Shown: positions 52,853 to 62,031 of the stretch, in pieces | How positions within the stretch are numbered: position 1 is the first letter of the stretch | Layout of the letters: every line of letters starts with the position of its first letter | Position numbers and translations under genes: made by a program | Assembly: GCF_001514125.1 (NCBI RefSeq) | Contig: NZ_KQ948549.1 | Coordinates: forward strand, 1,024,193-1,088,192 | Length of the DNA: 64,000 nucleotides | Reading direction: 5' to 3' | Source: Streptomyces longwoodensis | Lineage (GTDB): Bacteria; Actinomycetota; Actinomycetes; Streptomycetales; Streptomycetaceae | The notes under the pieces: model-generated | Told to the model about the DNA's origin: nothing | Databases searched by the model: none | Seen by the model: only the letters and a program-made list of their open reading frames with translations

Positions 52853-53997
52853 GTCATCGGAGGGAGGCCGGCCGCGAGGTCCGGCAGCAGGACCGGCTCG
52901 AGCCGGACCCCCTCCTGACGGGTGAGATAACGCGTGAGTTCCGGTGGCCGGTATCCGGCGTCGCGGTCGTAGCGCTCCTTGGCCGGGACCGCCAGGAACT
53001 CGTTCCCGTCGGGCTCGTTCCGGTCGTTCACCGCGCTGCGCAGCGGCCGGTGGTAGGCCTTGGCCAGCCGGTACAGGCGCGTCCGCGACTCGTGCAGCTC
53101 ACCCGAGCCGTCCGGCTCGACCCGGAAGTCCACGCTCTGCCGCGGCCTCATCTCCTGCGGCCCGGCCGCGGTGAGCGCCTCGGCGTCGAACGCCAGCCCG
53201 TAGCGCCGGGCCTGATCGACCATCCACAGCAGGGCGATGTCGGACAGGCCCGCCTCCGTGTATCCGCCACCGACATCGCAGTGCACCCCGGCGAACCAGA
53301 CCTGCTTCAACTCCTGCCCCTGCCGGGCGGCGTCGGGCCGCTGGTGCCACAGCGTCGGCCGGAACGCCGAGCGCTTCTCGTCGATGGCCAGCGCGTGGAA
53401 GGCCCCGTCGACCCAGGCACTGAGCTCGGTGTCGTGGAACGCCCAGCGGTGGTTGAACTCGTTCACCGCCGACTGGAGCGGTGCGGCGTCCGGCAGGGGT
53501 ATGCCCAGGGCACCCACGGTGTCCCACACCCCGATGAAGTGGATCCGCGTCTCGCGCGCGTGGGAGCGGCGGAACAACGTCGACGCCACGCCGTTCGGAT
53601 GCTCGATCCGGTTGCGGTACAGGGACCACGCGGCCTGCACGCGGTCGGCGTGCTCGCGCCGCAGGATGCCGCTGTTGCGCACCAGTCCCGCCAGGCTGCG
53701 GGCGGTGAACGCGCCCCGGCTGAAACCGAAGAGGAACAGCTCGTCGCCGGGCTCGTAGGTCTCGACGAGGAACCGGTAGGCGTCCACGACGTTGCGCGAA
53801 AGCCCCGCACCGAAGGCGCCGCCCCGCAGCCGCTCCCACTGCCGGGTACCGACGCCGCTGTGGTAGTAGACCCGCTGGTCCGCCCCCTCGGCGGACCCCT
53901 GACGCACCGACAGGGCGACCTTTGCCACGTTCGTCTTGCTCGGTTGGTCGGCGAAGTTCCATGTGCCGTCGCAGCAGACGACCAGACGCTTGGCCAT
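52813..53997 (-). CDS. DUF2235 alpha/beta-hydrolase-like protein
   Basis: The 394-residue protein begins MAKRLVVCCDGTWNFADQPS and has the nucleophile elbow GFSRG in LFLFGFSRGAFTARSLAGLV, then FIGVWDTVGALGIPLPD and WFAGVHCDVGGGYTEAGLSD, all DUF2235 landmarks. This family includes type VI secretion phospholipase (Tle1-like) effectors and many stand-alone actinobacterial proteins of unknown role. Start 53997 has GGAGGG six bases upstream; ATG 54003 is too close to it. No secretion genes are nearby. Probable esterase or phospholipase. Confidence 0.87.
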   Translation of the reverse strand: MAKRLVVCCDGTWNFADQPSKTNVAKVALSVRQGSAEGADQRVYYHSGVGTRQWERLRGGAFGAGLSRNVVDAYRFLVETYEPGDELFLFGFSRGAFTARSLAGLVRNSGILRREHADRVQAAWSLYRNRIEHPNGVASTLFRRSHARETRIHFIGVWDTVGALGIPLPDAAPLQSAVNEFNHRWAFHDTELSAWVDGAFHALAIDEKRSAFRPTLWHQRPDAARQGQELKQVWFAGVHCDVGGGYTEAGLSDIALLWMVDQARRYGLAFDAEALTAAGPQEMRPRQSVDFRVEPDGSGELHESRTRLYRLAKAYHRPLRSAVNDRNEPDGNEFLAVPAKERYDRDAGYRPPELTRYLTRQEGVRLEPVLLPDLAAGLPPMTPAPAEPRAGRTG

Positions 53998-54168
53998 GAC
54001 CATCCCTCCTCGCGAAAGCGTGGAGTGGCGTGTGGAGTGGCGCACAGCACCACCTCCATGCTTCCACCACCCGTCGGGCCGCGCCATCCATGAGAGCCGA
54101 CACGCACGCGTGGGCGTGCCGGGCCGGAACCCGGTAGGGCGGCCGGCTCCCGGGGAACCTGTCCTCGC

Positions 54169-54963
54169 ATGCACATCGATCTGACTGGACGCACGGCCCT
54201 CGTCACCGGTTCGACGCAGGGCATCGGTGCCGCCATCGCCGCCGGTCTCGCCCGTGCCGGCGCCCGGGTGGCGGTCAACGGACGCAGCGAGGAGAGCGTG
54301 TCGGCCGCGGTCGCCAGGCTGGCCCGGGAGGTCCCCGGCGCTGAACTGGTGCCGGTGGCCGCGGACGTGGCCGGCGAGGAGGGCGCCGAACGGGTGGCCC
54401 GGTTGCTGCCGCGGGTCGACATCCTCGTCAACAACCTCGGCATCTTCGGCTCCGCCGACCCGCTGGAGATCACCGACGCCGAGTGGCGGCGGTACTTCGA
54501 GGTCAACGTCCTGGCCGCCGTACGGCTGACCCGGACCTACCTGCCCGGGATGACCGAGCGCGGCTGGGGACGGATCCAGTACGTCGCCAGCGACTCCGCC
54601 GTCGTCATCCCCGCCGAGATGATCCACTACGGGATGTCCAAGACCGCTCTGCTCGCGGTGAGCCGCGGCTTCGCCAAGAAGGCGGCGGGCACCGGCGTGA
54701 CGGTGAACTCCGTCATCGCCGGACCCACCCACACCGGCGGGGTCGAGGACTTCGTGTACGAACTCGTCGACCGGTCCCTGCCCTGGGACGAGGCCCAGCG
54801 CGCCTTCATGCGCGAGCACCGCCCGCAGTCCCTGCTGCAACGCCTGATCGAGCCGGAGGAGATCGCCCACATGGTCGTCTACCTCAGCTCCGAGCAGGCT
54901 TCCGCCACCACCGGGGGAGCGCTGCGCGTCGACGGCGGGTACGTCGACGCGATCCTGCCCTGA
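54169..54963 (+). CDS. SDR family oxidoreductase
   Basis: The 264-residue classical SDR starts MHIDLTGRTALVTGSTQGIG (cofactor motif GSTQGIG), with NNLG in VDILVNNLGIFG, a conserved serine in YVASDSAVV and the catalytic YxxxK in IHYGMSKTALLA. It ends with the usual GGALRVDGGYVDAI. Divergent from the DUF2235 gene. Substrate unknown; 3-oxoacyl or sugar-alcohol dehydrogenase-like activity is plausible. Confidence 0.9.
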   Translation: MHIDLTGRTALVTGSTQGIGAAIAAGLARAGARVAVNGRSEESVSAAVARLAREVPGAELVPVAADVAGEEGAERVARLLPRVDILVNNLGIFGSADPLEITDAEWRRYFEVNVLAAVRLTRTYLPGMTERGWGRIQYVASDSAVVIPAEMIHYGMSKTALLAVSRGFAKKAAGTGVTVNSVIAGPTHTGGVEDFVYELVDRSLPWDEAQRAFMREHRPQSLLQRLIEPEEIAHMVVYLSSEQASATTGGALRVDGGYVDAILP

Positions 54964-55315
54964 CCGTTTCCCCGCTCCACCAGCGCCGCGACCGGCGGCC
55001 CCGCGTGCCTCCCCGGCCGCACGCGGGCCGTCCCCGCACCCCAGGACGGCATCTCACCCACACCACGTCCCTGCAGGTCAGGAGGGGCGGGACCGTTGCG
55101 CCGTCGCGGATGCGGCCGGGGGCGTTGCGGTGGTCTCCCGGCGTCCTCGAAGCTGTGGGTGTCGCACCGGCCCGGTCGATCCGAGGGCCTTCCGAGGACC
55201 TCGTGGCGGGCCGGTGACGACTCCCGTCCCGAGCCCGCGCACCGGGCATCCGTATGCCCGCAGGGCCCGGATGACCGGTGCACGGCGCCGGCCACCTCAC
55301 GAAGGAAGTCACGAC
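54964..55315. other. 352-bp non-coding gap with a terminator-like hairpin
   Basis: CCGCGTGC (55001-55008) pairs with GCACGCGG (55019-55026), an 8-9 bp stem with a 10-base loop about 40 bases after the SDR stop. It is a likely terminator. The remaining 290 bp hold the upstream region of the duplicated-domain protein gene; no other signal was recognised. Confidence 0.5.
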
Positions 55316-56227
55316 ATGAGCAGCAACACCCACGCCCGCCGTCGCCCGGGCCGCCGCGCGACCGTCGCCGCAGGGCTCCTCCTGGCGGTCGGGCTCGGCG
55401 CGTCGGCACAGGTGACGGCGCAGGCCGTCTCCGCTCCCGCCGCCGTCCGGGCGTCCGCCGCGGCGCGGTCGGTGACCGGCTACAACGGCGACGTGGTGAC
55501 CCAGGTCGCCGACTTCTACGGCGCCTACGTGGACGCCGAGGACGACGCCGCCGGCCCGGACTCCGCGCTGGCGAAGGCCCTGCGCGCGCACTACCTCACT
55601 CCGGCCTACGCGAAGCGGCTGGCGGCCTGGGAGCGGACGAACGGGGCGGACGGCGTCCTGCGCGGCCAGAACGTGCCCGTGGAGTGGACGGTGACCGAGG
55701 GCACCACCGGCCTCGACGCCGTCGTCACCCTCACCTACGGCGGCGGGGAGTCCCCGACGACGACCACCAGGCTCGTCGTGACGCAGGAGGCGGCCGGCGG
55801 CATCTCCGACATCCGCGTCACGGGCGCCGCCCGCGCCAAGACGCCCGCCGCGGCGCGGTCGGTCAGCGGCAGGACGGGCGACTCGGTCACTCGGGTCGCC
55901 GACTTCTACGGCGCGTACGTCGACGCCGAGGACGCCGCCGCCGGCCCGGACTCCGCGCTGGCGAAGGCCCTGCGCACGCACTACCTCACCCCGGCCTACG
56001 CGAAGCGGCTGGCGGCCTGGGAGCGCACCAACGGGGCGGACGGCGTCCTGCGCGCCCAGAACGTGCCCGTGGACTGGACGGTGACCGAGGGCGCCCGCGC
56101 GGGCGAGGTCGCCGTCACCCACGCCTTCGGCGGCGGGGAGACGCCGACGGTGACGACCCGTCTGGTGGTCGTGCTGGAGCCGGCGTCCGGTGATGTCACC
56201 GACATCCGCACCCTGAGCGCCCGCTGA
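55316..56227 (+). CDS. Secreted protein made of two near-identical repeats, unknown function
   Basis: The 303-residue protein has a signal peptide (RRRPGRRATVAAGLLLAVGL, cleavage probably after AQAVSA). The mature part is two copies of a domain of about 120 residues, each starting ARSV..G and containing VADFYGAYVDAED, DSALAKALR.HYLTPAYAKR and LAAWERTNGADGVLR. The copies are nearly identical, so duplication is recent. VADFYGAY followed by an alpha-beta pattern resembles NTF2-like/DUF3828 domains, a weak guess. AAGGAA precedes ATG 55316. No recognised partner nearby. Confidence 0.75.
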   Translation: MSSNTHARRRPGRRATVAAGLLLAVGLGASAQVTAQAVSAPAAVRASAAARSVTGYNGDVVTQVADFYGAYVDAEDDAAGPDSALAKALRAHYLTPAYAKRLAAWERTNGADGVLRGQNVPVEWTVTEGTTGLDAVVTLTYGGGESPTTTTRLVVTQEAAGGISDIRVTGAARAKTPAAARSVSGRTGDSVTRVADFYGAYVDAEDAAAGPDSALAKALRTHYLTPAYAKRLAAWERTNGADGVLRAQNVPVDWTVTEGARAGEVAVTHAFGGGETPTVTTRLVVVLEPASGDVTDIRTLSAR

Positions 56228-56294
56228 CGGTACGGATGTCCCATCGGGCCCCCTCCCGGCTGCGTCCGGGGGCGGGCCCGGCGGCGTCCCCCGG

Positions 56295-57575
56295 TCAGTC
56301 GGCGGTGGCGTCCAGGTTCGCGGCGGGGATCGGGACCCAGCGGCCGGGGCGGTGGGAGACGCGGTCGTACCGGTAGCCCGGCAGCCCCGTGGAACTGGTG
56401 CTGTGGAACGGTCGGCCGTGGTCGTCGATGCGGACCGTGCCGGTGCGGCCCTGGGACGACCAGGTGAGGTCGAGGTACCAGTCGCAGGTGCAGGACTCGG
56501 TGCGCGCGGACACCATCAGGACCTCGGGGTCCTGCAGGGACACCCGGTAGGGGAAGCCGATCGCGGGGACCGGCGTGCCCGCCCCGTCGTCGCCGGGCAT
56601 CGAACGGGCCACGGGCTGGTACGCGTCGAGGTCCACGGAGAAGAAGCGGGGGGTGATGCCGGCGCCGCAGCCGTCACTCAGGGAGTAGACGGCTCCCCGG
56701 TCGCGGTCGGGGGTGGTCCGGTGGGCGACGCGCACGTGCAGCGCCTGGAGGACGACGGCCGCGGAGCCGCGTCCCTGCACGGTGATCCGCACGCCGGTCG
56801 TGCCCGCGTGCACCGCCCGCTGCGAGGTGGCCCACGCGGCGATGTCCTCGGGGTGGGGCGGCGGAGGGACGTTCTGCGGCGGCTGGGCCACGACGTAGTC
56901 CTCGCCGCAGCTGGTGAGCCCGAGGGTGTGGTCGTCGGCGGTCCAGGTGAGGGGGGCGGGGGTGGCGACCCCTGCTCCTTGCAGGGCGGGGCCCGCGCCC
57001 GGTGCCGGGTGCGCGGCCGGCGCGGGCGGGCGACCGGCGGTGGACGCGGTGAGCCCGTTGAGCGCGGCAACGAGGGAGAGGGCCAAGGCGACGGACCGGA
57101 CGGGGGAGCGGCGGGGCCGCGGCCGGTGCCGGGGGCGGAATCGGACCCGGGGCCGTCGGTCGGGGGCGGGGCACGCGAGGTCGGGGACGGCTGCGGGGGC
57201 GGGGCGCGCAGAGTCGGGGACGGCCGCTGGAGCGGGGCGCGCGAGGTCGGCGACGACCACTGGACCGGTGTCGCCGCCCGGAGGAACCGCTGCCCGCCGC
57301 CCCTCCTGCGGACGGGGTCGTCGTCGGGCCGCGTCGGCCACGACCCACCGGCGGTGCAGCTCGGTGCGCTCCTCGACGGAGGCACCGCACAGCACGGCGA
57401 ACCGCTCGACACCGGCGAACTCCTGCGGCACCGCTTCCCCGGCGCAGTAGCGGTGCAGGGTGGAGGCGTGCATGTCCAGCCGCCGCGCCAGCGCCGCGTA
57501 GCTGCGGTCGGTGCGCTCCTTGAGCCGCCTGAGCAGGAGCGCGAACTCCGCCACGTCATCGTGAACTGCAGCCAT
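56295..57575 (-). CDS. Membrane-anchored XRE helix-turn-helix protein with extracytoplasmic domain
   Basis: The 426-residue protein has an N-terminal XRE helix-turn-helix (SYAALARRLDMHASTLHRYC, residues about 25-45), a Pro/Ala-rich linker with 11-residue repeats (DLARPAPAAVP type), a basic stretch, one transmembrane segment (VALALSLVAALNGLTAST) and a C-terminal domain outside the cell with paired cysteines (ESCTCDWYLDLTW). This design, common in Streptomyces, resembles a one-piece signal protein acting from the membrane. Start 57575 fits the helix-turn-helix family; earlier starts up to 57656 cannot be excluded. Ligand and targets are unknown. Confidence 0.8.
   Translation of the reverse strand: MAAVHDDVAEFALLLRRLKERTDRSYAALARRLDMHASTLHRYCAGEAVPQEFAGVERFAVLCGASVEERTELHRRWVVADAARRRPRPQEGRRAAVPPGGDTGPVVVADLARPAPAAVPDSARPAPAAVPDLACPAPDRRPRVRFRPRHRPRPRRSPVRSVALALSLVAALNGLTASTAGRPPAPAAHPAPGAGPALQGAGVATPAPLTWTADDHTLGLTSCGEDYVVAQPPQNVPPPPHPEDIAAWATSQRAVHAGTTGVRITVQGRGSAAVVLQALHVRVAHRTTPDRDRGAVYSLSDGCGAGITPRFFSVDLDAYQPVARSMPGDDGAGTPVPAIGFPYRVSLQDPEVLMVSARTESCTCDWYLDLTWSSQGRTGTVRIDDHGRPFHSTSSTGLPGYRYDRVSHRPGRWVPIPAANLDATAD
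57159..57248 (-). repeat. 33-bp tandem repeats encoding an 11-residue Pro/Ala linker
   Basis: Units 57183-57215 and 57216-57248 are near-identical, with a partial third copy at 57159-57182. They encode DLARPAPAAVP, DSARPAPAAVP and DLACPAP in the linker of the membrane XRE protein. Length variation among strains is likely. Confidence 0.65.
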
Positions 57576-57724
57576 GTGGTCCGTACTCGTATCCGTCCAT
57601 CGGCCCGTGGGCCCGTCCCGAGGGAGCACAGCTGTCCGGCGCCCCCTCATGTGCACGTCTGCGGGCCGGGGACGGTTCCCCCAGGTCCGGAGGTCCGTGC
57701 TTCACGCCCTCCGGACGGGACGGC

Positions 57725-58342
57725 TCATGCCCGCCTCGTGTACACCCCCGCCCGTGCCGCGGCCACCGCCGCCTGCGCGGACCGGTCCGCCGTCGCCTCG
57801 TCCAGGTGGCCGTCCGTGGTCAGGAAGCGGTAGTAGAGGGGCGCCGAGACGGCGCGGATCACCTCGTGGGGGTCCGTGTCCTCGGGCAACTCGCCCCGCG
57901 CGACGGCCTGTTGCACGCAGGGGGCCCACTCCTCGACCCGGGTCTCGTAGAAGCGGTGCAGGGCCTGGGCCGTCCGGGCGTCGCAGGTGGCGGCCGCGAT
58001 CACCGCCTTGAACAGCGCCCCTTGCCGCGGGTCGGTCAACGTCCGTTGCACCAGGCGCGCGTTGGCCTTCAGGTCGTCGAGCAGGGAACCGGTCTCCGTG
58101 CGCGGCAGTGACTGCTCCGCCATGTCGGTCAACAGGTCGGCCACCAGGCCGGTCACCGAGCCCCAGCGCCGGTAGACCGTCGTCTTGCCCACCTCGGCGC
58201 GGCGCGCGATGTCCGCGAGGTCCAGGTGGGCGAAGCCGCCCTCCGCCATGGCGTCCCCCGCCGCCCGCAGCACCGCTGCCCGCACGCGTGCCGTTCGCCC
58301 TCCGGGGCGGACCGTCCCCGGATCGGCACCCTCATACTCCAT
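57725..58342 (-). CDS. TetR/AcrR family transcriptional repressor
   Basis: The 205-residue repressor has an N-terminal helix-turn-helix (GGFAHLDLADIARRAEVGKT, then TVYRRWGSVTGLVADLL) and a TetR_C-type ligand domain. Its start codon lies in the divergent promoter shared with the aldo/keto reductase gene, where two related palindromes occur (58342-58363 and 58398-58419). It most likely represses both genes until an aldehyde or similar ligand binds. Confidence 0.92.
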   Translation of the reverse strand: MEYEGADPGTVRPGGRTARVRAAVLRAAGDAMAEGGFAHLDLADIARRAEVGKTTVYRRWGSVTGLVADLLTDMAEQSLPRTETGSLLDDLKANARLVQRTLTDPRQGALFKAVIAAATCDARTAQALHRFYETRVEEWAPCVQQAVARGELPEDTDPHEVIRAVSAPLYYRFLTTDGHLDEATADRSAQAAVAAARAGVYTRRA

Positions 58343-58363
58343 AACGGGACTCCTGTTCCATTT
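58342..58363. promoter_or_regulatory. Second, degenerate copy of the tetR/AKR operator
   Basis: TAACGGGACT-CC-TGTTCCATTT matches most positions of the near-perfect palindrome at 58398-58419 in the same register. It overlaps the tetR start codon, a good position for autorepression. Start-to-start spacing of the two sites is 56 bp. Confidence 0.5.
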
Positions 58364-58397
58364 GCTGACCCGCGCCTGCTATCGTAAGCCGCATCGC

Positions 58398-58419
58398 TAA
58401 TGGGACTGCAGACCCATTA
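58398..58419. promoter_or_regulatory. 22-bp palindromic operator between tetR and aldo/keto reductase
   Basis: TAATGGG-A-CTGCAG-A-CCCATTA is symmetric at every position but one pair (A/A). It lies 56 bp before the reductase start. Symmetry, length and the divergent TetR gene make it the probable TetR binding site. Confidence 0.8.
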
Positions 58420-58474
58420 AGGGGCCGCAGTTCGCAGACGTCGTGGTTCGCAGACAGGGAAGAGAGGCTTCGTC

Positions 58475-59518
<1,044 letters not shown>

Positions 59519-59588
59519 CTGCGAAGATCTCCGAAGCTCCCCACCGCAGGCCGGTCGACCCACCAGACTCGTCCCAGTGGGAGAAGGG

Positions 59589-60161
59589 ATGGCGGACATG
59601 GCGAACAGCGCACTTCTGGTGATGGACGTCCAACGGGACGTCGTGGCCCTCGCCGATGACGGTTCCGGATACCTGTCGCGCTTGCGGAGAACGATCGACG
59701 GTGCCCGGGCTGCGGGCATCACCGTGATCTACGTGGTGCTGGGATTGCGACCGGGAGATCCGGAAGTCAGCCCCCGCAACAAGGTGATGACGAACGTCGT
59801 GCGGGCCGGCCTGTTCACCGAGGGAGCCCCTGGCACCGGGATCCATGACGACGTCGCGCCTCAGCAGGGCGACGTCGTGGTCACCAAGAGGCGGGGGAGC
59901 GCGTTCTCGGGCAGCGACCTCGACCTGGTGCTCAGGGCTCGCAACGTCGACAGCCTCGTTCTCACCGGCATCGCCACCAGCGCCGTGGTGCTCTCCACCC
60001 TGTGGCGCGCCATCGACCTGGACTACGGCCTCACCGTCCTGGCGGACGCCTGCCTCGACACCGACCCCGAGGTCCACCGGATGCTCGTCGAGAAGCTGTT
60101 CCCGCAGTGGGCGGACGTCCTCACGGTCGAGGACTGGCTCGAAGCCGTCGCACCGCGATGA
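59589..60161 (+). CDS. Isochorismatase-family hydrolase-like protein without the catalytic cysteine
   Basis: The 190-residue protein has the isochorismatase fold: Asp in ALLVMDVQRDVV, Lys in DVVVTKRRGSAFSGSDLDLV, and the strand-turn LTGIATSAVVLSTLWRAIDL. In cysteine hydrolases of this family the last motif carries the nucleophile, as in T-x-x-C-V. Here that position reads TSAVVLST, with no cysteine. Some close relatives have glycine there. It may hydrolyse by another mechanism or be non-catalytic. Both ATG 59589 (GGGAG) and 59598 (AAGGG) are usable starts. It ends at a bidirectional terminator. Confidence 0.85.
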   Translation: MADMANSALLVMDVQRDVVALADDGSGYLSRLRRTIDGARAAGITVIYVVLGLRPGDPEVSPRNKVMTNVVRAGLFTEGAPGTGIHDDVAPQQGDVVVTKRRGSAFSGSDLDLVLRARNVDSLVLTGIATSAVVLSTLWRAIDLDYGLTVLADACLDTDPEVHRMLVEKLFPQWADVLTVEDWLEAVAPR

Positions 60162-60183
60162 CGAGGGTCCCACCTGCCGAAGG

Positions 60184-60224
60184 CACGGCACCCGCCCAGC
60201 GAGCGTCGCGGGGCGGGTGCCGTG
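60184..60224. terminator. Bidirectional terminator between isochorismatase-like gene and cspA
   Basis: CACGGCACCCGCCC (60184-60197) pairs with GGGCGGGTGCCGTG (60211-60224), a perfect 14-bp stem with a 13-base loop, between two convergent genes (stops at 60161 and 60237). Confidence 0.85.
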
Positions 60225-60236
60225 GGGCGTGTGGGC

Positions 60237-60440
60237 TCAGGCGGGAGTGATGTTCTCCGCCTGGGGGCCCTTCTGGCCCTGGGTGACGTCGAAGTTCACC
60301 CTCTGGCCTTCCTGGAGCTCACGGTAGCCGGAGCTGGCGATGTTGGAGTAGTGGGCGAAGACGTCGGGGCCGCCGCCGTCCTGCTCGATGAAGCCGAAGC
60401 CCTTTTCCGAGTTGAACCACTTGACGGTTCCGCTGGCCAT
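60237..60440 (-). CDS. cspA: Cold shock protein CspA family
   Basis: This 67-residue single-domain protein binds single-stranded RNA and DNA. It begins [20 protein letters not shown] (RNP1 KGFGFIEQ) and has RNP2 in DVFAHYSNI. It ends [10 protein letters not shown]. Length is exactly that of actinobacterial CspA/ScoF proteins. GGAGG lies five bases before the ATG. The upstream leader contains two hairpins (60469-60485 and 60531-60557), consistent with a long regulated 5' UTR. Confidence 0.97.
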   Translation of the reverse strand: MASGTVKWFNSEKGFGFIEQDGGGPDVFAHYSNIASSGYRELQEGQRVNFDVTQGQKGPQAENITPA

Positions 60441-60468
60441 AGTGCCCTCCAAGGGGAGTCGCAGTCGG

Positions 60469-60557
60469 TCCCGCACCTTGCGGGAGCCGGAGGTGATCGC
60501 CCTGGTCCTCAGAGACTGTGAACAGCAGAATCGCCCGTGGCTGTTGCTCACGGGCGA
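60469..60557 (-). promoter_or_regulatory. cspA leader with two hairpins
   Basis: TCCCGCA / TGCGGGA (60469-60475, 60479-60485) makes a 7-bp stem with a 3-base loop, 29 bases from the cspA start. TCGCCCGTG / CACGGGCGA (60531-60539, 60549-60557) makes a perfect 9-bp stem with a 9-base loop, 91 bases upstream. Cold-shock mRNAs often carry structured leaders, so these may be regulatory. The distal hairpin could instead be a terminator. No gene was recognised in the rest of 60558-60889. Confidence 0.45.
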
Positions 60558-60889
60558 CCGGTACTTCGGAACCACGACAGCTGTCTCCGACGCTACACGC
60601 AGAGGACGGTCCGCACCACGGGAACCCGCCGTCGGACCGCTCGTAACCGGCCCCGGTCGGCCGCCGCGTCGCACGGCGCCGAGGGAAACGGATGGCCTCC
60701 AGCTCGGCCTCGGCGGAGACGCCCTGCCAGTCGTGCCGCGCGGTTGGAGGCCTCCTCCGCGGGCGGGCGGGTGGAGCAGGTCGGCGCAGGCGCGGTCCGT
60801 CGCGGAGCGCACCGTCGACCTCGCCTCGTCCCAGGCCCGGGTCAGACGGCCGCGGGCCAGGGGCCACCAGACGATCGTTCCGACGCCCC

Positions 60890-61300
60890 GTGGGAGCGGG
60901 CACCCTCTACCGCGACTTCCCGACCCGTGAGTCGCTCGTCCTCGCCGTCTACCAGGACGAGGTCGACCGCATCCTCGGCACACTGCCGGGCCTGCAGGCG
61001 GACCACCCGCCCCTCGAGGCGCCGCGCCGCTGGACCACCGACCTCGTCGAGGCCATGCGCCAGAAGCACGGCCTGGGCAACGCCCTCAGCCCCGGCGCGC
61101 ACCGGTCGATCGCCGAGCAGACCTGCGGTCCGGTCGTCGCGGCGATCACGCGGATCCTCGACGCCGGGAATGAGGACGGCAGCATCCTCCAGCTCACGGG
61201 GTGCTGTGGCGTGCGGCGTGGGGCGTCCGGACCGGATGACCGGTCACCGCGCGTGCCGGCGCTCATCCTCGACGGTCTGCGGGCGCAGGGGCGGCCGTAA
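60890..61300 (+). pseudogene. TetR regulator remnant lacking most of its DNA-binding domain
   Basis: From [20 protein letters not shown] onwards the frame is a typical TetR helix 3-4 and ligand-binding region, ending ALILDGLRAQGRP. The first helices of the helix-turn-helix are absent; upstream codons are not family-like. Near 61198-61235 another frame reads GVLWRAAWGVRTG, which looks like the normal family sequence, so compensating frameshifts are likely. GTG 60890 could start a 136-residue protein, but DNA binding would be lost. Confidence 0.6.
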
Positions 61301-61342
61301 GGAGCCGGGCGGGGCAGGTGAGGCGGGCGGCGCCCTCAGCCG

Positions 61343-61528
61343 TCAGTCGGCGTCCGAGCGCGCACGCCTGCGTCGCCGCAGCGGTGCCGTCGCCCACACC
61401 GTAAGGCCGATCAGCGCGACGAGCGCGGTGCCGCCGACGACGACCGGGACGGCCCCCGCGAGCGCGAAGGCCGACAGGAGCTCCGCCAAGGAGGGTTCCT
61501 CGCCCATCGTGCTGCCGCCCTGTGCCAT
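61343..61528 (-). CDS. Small membrane protein, unknown function
   Basis: The 61-residue frame begins MAQGGSTMGEEPSLAELLSA, has one strong transmembrane segment (VPVVVGGTALVALIGLTVWA) and ends in a basic tail (PLRRRRRARSDAD). In-frame starts at 61537 and 61546 are possible, and none has a clear ribosome site. Topology suggests a single-span protein with the basic tail inside. No family recognised. Confidence 0.45.
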   Translation of the reverse strand: MAQGGSTMGEEPSLAELLSAFALAGAVPVVVGGTALVALIGLTVWATAPLRRRRRARSDAD

Positions 61529-61546
61529 GGACGTCATGACGCGCAC

Positions 61547-62031
61547 GGGGAGCGATCAGTTCCGGTACGGCGGCCCGCCGCACCGCTCGCACCGGACCGC
61601 CGGGCGTCAGCCGATGCGCAGGTCCGCGATCCGTCCGTCACATGAAGGCCCCGATCGCGGCGGGGGCTTCGGCTCCGGGCACGGTGTCTCCTTGCGGGGT
61701 GGTCCGGGAGGGGACCGGCGGCGGCCGCGTCGACGCCGCCGAGGGCGACGTTCCAGCCTTCTCGTGGCGACCCCGGCCCGCCGAGCGCGGACGCGGCGGC
61801 ACGTGCCGACGTCCGGACGGGGCGCCGCCTCAGCCTCGCACGGTCACTGCGGCCCCGCATCCGGATCACAAAGGCCCGGTCCCGGACGGACGCTTGCCGA
61901 CCCCGCGCACCGCGCACGCAAGGCCCGGACGAGAAATTCTCGGCACAGGTGAAACCGGGCGCGCACAGGCGGCGGAATGCGTCCTCACAGATTCACGGAT
62001 CCGAGACACGCTCGATCGAAGGGAAACCGCC
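61547..62031. other. 485-bp gap upstream of DUF4397 gene
   Basis: I found no supported gene here. CGAGAA-A-TTCTCG at 61930-61942 is a perfect short dyad 90 bp before the DUF4397 start and is AT-rich for this genome, so it may mark the promoter or an operator. Confidence 0.4.
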
